Assembly: GCF_031755915.1 (NCBI RefSeq)
Contig: NC_083382.1
Span: forward strand, 16,274,501 to 16,338,500
DNA length: 64,000 nucleotides
Origin: Ziziphus jujuba
Lineage: Eukaryota > Streptophyta > Magnoliopsida > Rosales > Rhamnaceae
Reading direction: 5' to 3'
Part shown: in pieces, positions 50,110-59,175 of the stretch
Layout: each line of letters begins with the position of its first letter
Position numbering within the stretch: the stretch's first letter is position 1
Notes under the pieces: model-generated
What the model was told of the DNA's origin: nothing
The model's database searches: none
What the model saw: only the letters and a program-made list of their open reading frames with translations
Position numbers and translations under genes: made by a program

Positions 50110-50480
50110 CCGTTTCCTACACATAGGATTAGTTCAAATTGGAATCAAACCGCTTACAAAATTAGGAACCAATTCATTTATTCTATTATGTTTTAGAGAT
50201 GCTAGTTTTAAAAACTTTAATGAAGGTGTCTTTGGAGTCACAGAAACCAGTTTATGTAATGGTCCTGTTCATTTTGATTGTTACCCAGATTTTCCAGTCA
50301 GTTTAACAAATCCATGCATATTAAAAGTATTAACTGTAAATATAAAAACCTTAGGTTATAGGCTTGACGAAGGTCGCCAACCATTAGCCCTAATTTATAG
50401 AATACGTTATAAAGTCTCAGGAACTAACATGAACTTTAAAGCTAAAAAACATAATGCTAAAGGTCATATCATGTTAATCT
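50110..50480 (+). pseudogene. Viral movement-protein region
   Basis: The frame shows the 30K-type movement-protein pattern (hydrophobic HIGLVQIGIKPL, later FRDASF and a GPVHF segment). It ends at an in-frame TAG near 50480. In live relatives this domain moves virus through plasmodesmata. Here it is a decayed copy. Confidence 0.68.
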
Positions 50481-51889
50481 AGAGTCAATATCAATATTTA
50501 AATATAAAAATCTCTAAAATGATCAAATGATCCGATGTCAATTTACCCTCTGATTGGGTATTAATTGATGCCCAAAGTCCAACTCCTATTCAAAATATTT
50601 TAACCAATACTGAATTCATTTCACAGTCTGAAGATGGGTAAGTAAAAATCACTTTTGATAGACAACCTAGATCTAATCAACTCTTAAGAGAAACCTCCTC
50701 AAGAAGATCTTTTAATAAACCAATAATAGAATCAATATCTTTTGATAATATGTCTAAATGAGATCAAAAAATTGAAAAAGATTTACAAAGAATTAAAATC
50801 CAAAAATTAGAATAACAATTACACAAATTAAGGTTAGAAAATGAAATTAAAAATCTCAAATTAAAATCAATTTACAACACTGGACAGGTTAGTCAACCCT
50901 GATATAGTGATGGAGAAATTCAATCAATTCAGTCACCCACAGCCTAAGATTTCATAGATCACCAATTAAACACATTATCTACACCATTCAAACCCAATTG
51001 GAAACAATTAAATCAAGAAATGATGTCTGATAAAAATCATGAAAAATTAATAAAATATAGACAATCACACATTAGAGAACAGAAAGAACATATCTGGCAA
51101 AGCTGGAAACAATTAATGTTACAACTTAAATTTGATATACAATTTTTCGATTATCTTGAAAGATATTATTATCACTTTAAAGATTTAAAAATCTTTGACC
51201 AAAGAAAAATGGATTAAATCAGATCAATCAACAGTTCTATATAGTCACCTTCCAGTTGAGAAAATAATCATTCCCCACTTAAATAATCAAGTCATAGCCT
51301 CACCATTTAAGACTTTCACTCATGAAAGTAAAGATTTAATTAATGAAATTAGAAAAGTTATTGAACAAAATAATTACACAAATCAAAGTATTATTACAGT
51401 AGGCAAACAACTAGATGAAATCGAACCAAAATTGATAATTCATCTAAAGAAGAAATTAAACCACAACCCCTCATAAAGTTCCTAGATATTACAAAAATTC
51501 CAACACTCCCAACAAAAACGAATCAACTCAGTCAACTCTTAAAAGAATTACAATTAAAAGCTTCAACATCCAAAAATGAAGCCTCCTCTTCCAATCTTGC
51601 TACTATTAAAAATCAAAATTCATCTGATACGAAATCAAATCAATCTTCATTAGATAATCATCTTAATAGACTTAAAAATCAAAAACCAAGATTTAATACC
51701 TTTAAACAATGGAATAATAAACCCTTACCCCAGAATTTCAAGAATCTAATCAAAGAAATCAATTCTCTGTCAGTTCTGACAAATTAAATGAATGGAATAT
51801 AGATGGTTTAAAAGAACAAAAAATATTAAACAAATTACATCATATGTCCATGGTTGCTAATAGTTATTTTACTAACCAAAACCTTCCCC

Positions 51890-52720
51890 AACCTTAAATT
51901 GTTGAACTATTAGTCACAGGTTTTACTGGTACGTTACACTACTGGTGGGAAAAACATTTAACAGAACAATCTAAATCAGAAATCATTCATGCTAATAAAT
52001 TAGATGAAGAAGGATTTCCAATATTTAATGAATCAATAGGTCAAGGTGTCCCCGATGAAGTTAATACCTTGTTAGCCACAATAATCAGGCATTTTATAGG
52101 AATGCCTACTGATGTCACAGAAAGAATCCATAGTCAATTAACCAATTTACATTGTCCAACCCTTAGTGATTTCGAATGGTATGTGCAAACATTTACCACT
52201 GGAATTATGATGAGAAATGACAGTAATCGACCTTTTTGGAAAGAAAATTTTATTAATGGATTACCCTAATTATTTGCTAGAAAAATCAGAAATGTCTTAA
52301 GTAATGATAGTGGTCACATAGATTACGACTCATTAACTTATGGAGACGTAGTTTCAATAATAAAAAAAAAAGGATTAAAAATGTGTACTGATATGAAAAC
52401 AGAAAATCAATTAAATAATGATAAATGCAAAACTGAATACGAATTAGGAAACTTTGTCAACAATACGGTCTACCTACGATAGTACCCTCTAGGAGAAATA
52501 AAATCAAAGAAAAATCAAATAAACTTTCCAAAATAATAAATTCTCCAATCATAAAACTTATTACAACACCAATAAATTCAATAAACCCAATACTGCGAAA
52601 TTCTACAAATCAAATAAACATACGAAAGACTCAAAAGATAAAACTAAAATCAAATGTTTTAAATGTAATAAATTTGGTCACTTTGCTAATGTCACAGATA
52701 ACCCTAATATCACTTTAGGA
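51890..52720 (+). pseudogene. Viral coat-protein region and zinc knuckle
   Basis: Broken frames carry a coat-protein-like segment (about 51950-52480), then a Lys/Asn-rich stretch and a CX2CX4H knuckle from about 52654. The fourth ligand position is Thr (52694-52696) where Cys is expected. Upstream, 50800-51800 is Lys/Gln-rich and helical, as in the MP-CP linker of such polyproteins. Confidence 0.62.
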
Positions 52721-53229
52721 TATTTAGATGCCTGTTATCTAGACACTTGTTGTAATAAATAAATTAATGTTTTAACCAATTCTACTGAAGATGAAGATAT
52801 AATATTAGAATTAATTAGCAAATTATATAATCCTGATGAAATGATAGAATACATGAAAAAATATAAAAAAATCATAACTGATAATAATAAAGAAACAAAT
52901 CAAATTAATAAAAGTACTCAAAAAAATATGTTTAACAGAAGCCTTACAAACATTTAATAAATCAAAAACTAAACAGATAATTGTCCAATATTTACAATTG
53001 GAAATTAAAACAATCAAGTCTGAAATTAAAGAATTAAAATTAGAAAACCACTTAATCAAACATCAATTGCAATTTATTCAAGAATAACATCAAAAACTTA
53101 TCCATAATCAACTCGAAGAATAGGAAGAAGGATTTTCCCATGAAAACTGTTTAGCTTCAATTCAAAAATCAAACTTAGGAAATGGCACATCAAGATCACA
53201 ATAATCATTAAAGATTTTCAATTCATAAC

Positions 53230-54043
53230 AATCGCACTTTTAGATTCAAGTGCAGATTTAAATTGTGTTCAAGAAGATCTTATACCTAGTAAATACTATA
53301 CAAAAACTAAAGAAAGATTAAATTCTTCTAATGGCAGTAAAATGGATTTACAATACAAAATCAATCATGCACATATTTGTCATAATAAAATTTGTTTCAA
53401 AATATCATTTGTCCTTGTTAGAAATATGACAGATCAAGTAATCTTAGGTATTCCCTTTCTTTCTTTATTGTATCCATTTACCATAGAAAATAATGGAATA
53501 ATCAGTTATCTGTTAGGAGAACAGTTTAAATTTGAATTTATTCAAAAATCACTTCATATTCAAACGTTAAAAGAAACTTCAATTTCAAAAACAATCAATC
53601 ACATTCAAAATAAAACTAAACATTTACATTTCCTACAAGAAGAAATTAAATATAAACAAATAGAAAATCAATTATCTAATCCTTATCTTCAAAACAAAAT
53701 CATAGATTTTCAACAACAATTAACCAAAGAAGTTTGTGCTGAAATACCTAATGCTTTTTGGCATAGGGCAAAATACATGGTTAAACTTCCTTACGAAAAA
53801 GATTTTGATGAAAGAAATATTCCAACTAGGGCCAGAGCAATTCAAATGGATCAAAAACTAATGAAATATTGTAAAATTGAAATTGAAGAACTCCTAACTA
53901 AAAGATTAATTCATCCTAGTGAATCCCCTGGGTCTTGTTTTGCTTTTTATGTTCAGAAAAATGCTAAACTAGAATGCGGATCCCCTAGACTCGTAATCAA
54001 CTATAAACCCTTAAATAAATGCCTCCAATGGATTAGATACCCT
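53230..54043 (+). pseudogene. Viral aspartic protease and N-terminal RT
   Basis: The longest surviving open stretch. The protease active-site triad reads D-S-S where D-T/S-G is expected, and a VILGIPFL flap-side motif follows. RT then begins (a KYMVKLPYE segment and RLVINYKPLN), and the sequence stops at RYPI, where the TA tract starts. The catalytic YxDD region and RNase H are absent. Confidence 0.75.
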
Positions 54044-54116
54044 ATATATATATATATATATACATGGGCATATAAAACTAACGAAATCATGCATAAGATT
54101 GTTTTTTAAGGAGGTA

Positions 54117-54121
54117 AGGTA
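54117..54121. repeat. Target-site duplication of solo LTR 3, left copy
   Basis: AGGTA here and at 57107-57111. Arm 1 has the site once (in reverse, near 8976-8990), which confirms the insertion edges. Confidence 0.88.
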
Positions 54122-54161
54122 TGTAACACCCCGTCCCAAATCGCACCGGAATCCGTGCACG

Positions 54162-54209
54162 TTGACCGTTGACCGTTGACCGAAGGGGTCAAAAGTTGAC
54201 TTTTTGACT
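54162..54209 (+). promoter_or_regulatory. W-box cluster at the 5' end of solo LTR 3
   Basis: TTGACC at 54162, 54169 and 54176 (7-bp steps), GGTCAA at 54187, TTGACT at 54196 and 54204: six cores in 48 bp. Confidence 0.45.
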
Positions 54210-54477
54210 CGGTGGGAATTTCGAGATGACTAGGGTACCGTGGCGAAGTGCACGATGCCACGAGTTCGTAGACTGGTAGCACGTTGAAAACGGAGCTACG
54301 GTTTGAAAGTTATGGACGAAACAAGTTGCGGTCCAAACTGTCCAAGGGGTGCTGGAGTTGACTTTTTGTTTATGGGGAATTGAGCTTTGACTCATGCATG
54401 GTTGTGAAGTGCTCGTTGATACGAGTTCACAGACTAGCAGCACGCTCAAAACGGACATCCGGTTAAAAAGTTATGGA
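54194..54477 (+). repeat. Two diverged tandem units of about 160 bp in the LTR
   Basis: Each unit runs from GTTGACTTTTTG through GGGAATT, GAAGTGC, GATACGAGTTC or CACGAGTTCGTAGACT, and AAAACGGA to AAGTTATGGAC. The first ends near 54317 and the second near 54477. LTR 1 has the same pair in reverse. Confidence 0.75.
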
Positions 54478-57400
54478 CGTTTGAAGTTTACCGGATACCG
54501 TATTATTTTAATGTTTTTTTTGGTCGGTGAACAGTGAAATGCCACGTGTCAACTTCTGATTGGTCCACGTGGCATGAACAGTGTCACACAAGGGTTTTTA
54601 TTTGTTAAAATTCTCGGGGAAGAGAGAGAAGAGAGAGAAAGAGAGAGAGGAGAGAGAAAAAGAGAGAGAGAGCCACCGCCGGCCACCGGATTTTGCCACT
54701 GTTCCCGCTGAGTTACTGTACATGCGCCGGACAGAAAGCTTGCCCACCTCATTTCCGGCAAAACCTCCAAATTTCACGGCGAACGGCCTCCGGACGCGCC
54801 CGGATCGGACGTCCGAAGTTTGGCGGCGATTTTTCCCCTCCACCGCCGGCCACCGCGAATCGGCACTGTTCCGGCCATTTTCCGGCCACACGCGCCTGAC
54901 AGCCTTGATCCTCTCCTCAAGTCCGGCCTACCCACCAAAAATCACGGCCATCGGACCACCGACGCGCCGGGATCGGAGCGTTTTCCGGCGAGGGGTCGAA
55001 AATCTTCAAACGGTGATTTCTCCGCCGTCCGACCTCCGTTTTGCTCACCGTCGGTCCCGTTGGATTGCTCTCCTCACGATCTACAAATCTGCAAAATTTC
55101 ACAGCAAACGGCCACCGTCGGAAAATACTGTTCCGGTGACGGTTGCCGGTGACGTGGCGGCCCGCCGGAAATTACTGTTCCGGCGAGTACCCGAAAATTC
55201 CGGCCAGCTCCAGTCCGCAGTGTTCGACCTCCTGAACCCAAATCCGACTTCCGTTTCCGCCAATTCGCGACGGTTTGGGAGAATTGCGGAGCCGAAACTC
55301 GAAAAGCTTTCCGGCGAGATTCCGACCCCGTCGGGTTCGATCACCGGAAAGTAAGACCGAATCCGTGATCCTCATCACGCGAGCTTCGATTCGGTATATA
55401 ACTCGTAACCCTTAGATTTCGCTTGGTGTTCGCTCCCCGGGTATCCATTTGGGAATTTCCCGAATAAAATATTAATATTTTTGGTTTGTGCACTGTGGTT
55501 GTTTAGGTGCACGCGCGAGTAGTGGAGTGGATCCCGAGGAGGATCTTAGTTGATTTGCGCTCTCCAGGTGAGTGACCCACCTTCAAAAATTATTTTGGGC
55601 AATTAATTAAATTTAATTGGTATTTAAGTTAGTATTTAATTATGCTCATGTGGTGTGGTTTAATTATGATTTTAATGCGGTTTAATTTAAATTATTTGTT
55701 ATGCATGAGCAAGGTATGTTTCGGTATTAATTTCACGTGGTTTCAAATGTGATTTCTCGGGCATAATTAGGTTAAATATTTTATGAAAATATTTGGTTAA
55801 ATTTTATAAATTATGCCCGCGGTATTTTTATGGTTGCATCTCGTATTTCGAGGAAAATTGTGGTTTGTTGATTATCGCTGTTTCGTACCGGGTTATTGGA
55901 TAAAATATGTGGGATGGTGTTTTGTGAAATTTTGGTATACTTCCCACGGTGGTTTTTGAAAAAACGGTACGGTTGGTTATTATTGTTTATTTTTAGACGC
56001 ACTCATACAGTATTGGTGTTCTGGTGTATGGTGTATGGACACGTGGTTTAGCACGCGGTTATTATGTGGTTTAGCGTGCGGTTATTACTTCACCCGTGAG
56101 TTGCCATTGGACCGTGGGCAGGCAAGGTTATTGTTGCGCACAGCCGCCCCCCTCCTTGGCCGGGTGATGGTTTTTAGCAGTCGGTACTGTCGGGACGCCG
56201 AAGTGACCACTGCAGGTTTCTCTCTTTAACCTCCCGCCAGTCGGTGCTCGGGACGCTGGGTATCGGAGGGCATCACCGGTATATGGTGTGGTGCGTCAGG
56301 TGTAATTGTCGATGTAATTGTAAATAATGGTTTAAACCCCAAAGGTGTTCAAAATTTATTTATTATAATTTATTATATTTTTATTATATATTTGGGGTAT
56401 GTATTTATTTAATTGTTGTTGTTAAATTATTTAATCCCTTGGTTTTTGGGAGGTATGCACATTGGGTTTTGCGAAAAGGTTTTAAAAAGGGAACATTTCA
56501 AACGGAGCGATTGGTGAGAGTTTTGAGGGAAATCATTATTTTCCAAAGGTTATTATTATTTATTATTAATTGTTGGTATTTGTTCCACTCCTTAATTATT
56601 ATTATTTTATTATTATTATTAAAAGGTGTTCAGTAGTTCGGGTTACTCACGGAGATGATTAGCATCTCACACTCTTAAATTCCGTTCCCTTAGGTGCAAG
56701 TGGTGGTAGACGTTCTTCCGGAGCGAACCAAGTTTTCCGCTGCTGTTGTGTTTCGAGAAGTTTCTTTGTACTCTTTCATTTCAGTGTATTATTTCTTTTC
56801 AGCCTTGTTGTATTTCTGTTGTTTAGCACTTCTTAAAGCTCTGTATACTATTGGAATACTTCTGTTTTATTTATGCACTGGACTGTTGTTGCTTTGAGAA
56901 GTGCTGGAATTTGTGGAATCAGTTTGTAGTTTGTGGGAGGAATAAGGGGATGTTTTTAGAACTGTGTTTTCAGTGCAGGTAAGTTGTGGTAAGTAAATCC
57001 CTTAGGGGAGGCTCTGTCGGATTTTCCTTTGGAGGGTCCGGTAGGGTTTCCCTGGGATCAGGGCTGTCTAGGGTTCCGGGGAAGGAATTCTGGACGGGTC
57101 CTGACAAGGTATCTTTTATGCTCTTCGTTTAATAATGCTAAATCTCCTCTTCACTTTCAATAATCATTCGGTCTATGCAGGTTTATACAATTTTTTTGTG
57201 GATAAATTTATGATATATTAAGAATGTAGGAGTACTATGAATTTGGTTTTAGTTTTGTAAAAACTCTAGGTGGTCAAATAGCTCATCATTAATTGATTAG
57301 GAAGGAAAAAAAAGTAAAGAAATTAAAGAAAAGTAAGATAAACTAAAATCAATTAAAACTTATTTTGTAGCATTTTTCTAAAATATATTTTAAAGCAATA

Positions 57401-57859
57401 ATTTTGCTTTTTTAAATTACATTTTTAATATATATGGTCAAGTAAATTCTTGGTTGTCTTAGAAAAATTATTTACAAGTTTTATTTCCTAGGTTTACATG
57501 TAAATCTTGATTTGACACCTTATATACATATATAGTATGAAACTCTAGAATAGCATTATTATCAATTGTCGAATGAGATATACATTTTTCTTTTTTCTTT
57601 TTTTAATTTGTGGAACATGAACACATTGTTCAATTTAATTATACCATAATGAGTATTAAAATTTGAAAAACCAGTGTGCATGTCTAATTTCCCTTGGCCA
57701 TTGCCAATGATCAATTTGTCATCACCAAAATAGTCACATCTTTTGGTTATATTTGATGGAGAAGTGATGTTGTTGGTAGTATCACATCTGTTGAGGCATA
57801 AAAAGCATTGTTATTGTTCTGGATAGTGAAATTTTCATCAAAGCGATCCCAGCATTTAT

Positions 57860-59032
57860 CTGCATCCTGTCCTGCTATTTTGCAAATTGGAAAAATATGC
57901 GATTGTTATTATTTTGGGCTCCTCTTCCATGTCCTTCGTCATGCCCGTGAGTGGAGAAATTGCTTTTGTTATTTGGCTGTCCACAATTTGTGTAATTGGA
58001 TTCATATCTACAAGTAGAATCATTACCATGGCTAGAGTTGTAGGTTCGACCAGAATTGTATCTTTTGTAGTTGCATGTCAGGAACTTATGCAGACATAAT
58101 TTCAAGCAGAGTTGCTTGAAGAATCGGCACTTCCTGATTCAATAAAAGGGACTGCACATCATCAATATCGAAAGGCATACGGTTGGAATTAATGTTGGTA
58201 ATGGCAGCATCGAAATTCTAGTGGTAATCATAATATCTGCATAATAAAATATTTGTCAGTGATATAATCAAGCAATCAGCAATACTCTTCATCTTTGTAA
58301 AATAAGCAGCCCTCGACAGTGAGTCCTCTTTTGTTTTGAAACTGAACTTTGAGTTGCATGATTTTTTCTCGAGATTGACTTCCAAAAAGATGTTCAATGG
58401 CACACCAAAGTTGATGAGACATCATTGCTTTTAAAGCCTTCAAGATTTGAGTGTGTATACTTGATGTGATAGATTGATCCAGTCTTCTCCACTCAAAGTA
58501 ATATGGATTTGGAACTTGAGTCTCCACAATTTGCCCATCATGGATTGCACTAAATATTTTTGTAAAAGGTGGTGGAACCAAGCTACCGTTCAAAAAGCAT
58601 TCTATGTCATTGCTAATAATTGCTGGCAAGATTTATGACTTCCAAATGATGCAGTTGTTTTGCTCTAATCTCAAAGGAAAACTATAGTTAGGAAGAGTAA
58701 CATTAGAAAGATTTAGTATGGTAGGAGTAGGGACTACAACAAAGGAGAAGGAACCCATTGAATCTGAATTACTCACTAGAGCTTTAAAGAAACTCTGATA
58801 CCATGTGATTTTTCAATAACTAGTAAAATAAAATAAAGGAGACTTGTATTGCTCAAAATGTTATACATGTATAAATACTAAAATACATGATGCAGGCTTA
58901 TCATTAGCCCCTGTACCCTTATCAAATCAAAACGCAATCCTAACCCCTATAGCAATATACATATATCAATAATAGATGAAAACCAATCGTATACAATACT
59001 TATCAATAGACACCTAAGAATCTTGATGCTCA
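57860..59032 (-). mobile_element. Ty1/copia relic: gag, PBS and one LTR
   Basis: On the minus strand, a copia gag fragment (58276-58629 and around) shows the family pattern: PNPYYFEWRRLDQ, SSIHTQILKAL, LFGSQSREKIMQLK, then YFTKMKSIADCL in another frame. A Gly/Asn/His-rich tail follows (57875-58105). The PBS reads TGGTATCAGAG at 58793-58803. The sequence from 58804 to about 59032 starts and ends as a TG...CA LTR of about 229 bp next to the PBS. Pol and the second LTR are missing, so it is a truncated copy with frameshifts. Confidence 0.75.
58793..58803 (-). other. Primer-binding site of the copia relic
   Basis: The minus strand reads TGGTATCAGAGTTTC, the usual copia tRNA-Met site, directly inside the LTR end. 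Confidence 0.8.
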
Positions 59033-59035
59033 TAC

Positions 59036-59042
<7 letters not shown>

Positions 59043-59082
<40 letters not shown>

Positions 59083-59083
59083 T

Positions 59084-59122
<39 letters not shown>
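59043..59122. repeat. (TA)n then (GA)n microsatellite
   Basis: TA-rich run to about 59085, then GA 59087-59122. It separates the copia relic from the TPR pseudogene. Confidence 0.92.
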
Positions 59123-59125
<3 letters not shown>

Positions 59126-59175
59126 CATTAAATATTGCTTAGAAGAATAAAAATTTTGAATGAAGCTTCACGTAA

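Larger units (their letters stand above)
49320..54043 (+). mobile_element. Endogenous pararetrovirus fragment (Caulimoviridae, florendovirus/petuvirus-like)
   Basis: A defective viral insertion of about 4.7 kb between two TA tracts. In order: a leader with a 19-C tract (49475-49493), a tRNA-Met primer-binding site (49504-49515), then one long polyprotein frame from ATG 49787 with movement protein, coat protein, zinc knuckle, aspartic protease and the first part of RT. The single-ORF MP-CP-PR-RT order fits florendoviruses and petuviruses. Several in-frame stops and frameshifts break it (first TAG near 49931, another near 50480), and RT is cut off at the right TA tract, with RNase H missing. 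It cannot produce virus as it stands. The matching site in arm 1 (9034-9088) has no insertion. Confidence 0.85.
54122..57106 (+). mobile_element. Solo LTR 3 (2985 bp)
   Basis: It starts TGTAACACCCCGTCCC and ends GGGTCCTGACA, flanked by AGGTA on both sides. It has the same landmarks as LTR 1 in opposite orientation, with few differences in the first third, so the two are recent relatives. No internal retrotransposon sequence follows. It inserted into arm 2 of the inverted duplication, 59 bp from the right edge of the viral fragment. Confidence 0.92.
41440..57490 (-). repeat. Inverted segmental duplication, arm 2 (holds OMT2)
   Basis: Reverse-complement partner of 8640-12880, lengthened by the viral fragment (49320-54043), solo LTR 3 (54122-57106) and other growth at 44-47 kb. 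Homology is seen at 41460-44120, 47400-47970, 48620-48690, 49260-49295, 54063-54121 and 57107-57470. Confidence 0.82.

Noticed and set aside
49320..54043. Possibility of an intact or rescuable virus
   Set aside because: Several stops, frameshifts, altered active-site residues and loss of most of RT and RNase H show a dead fragment.
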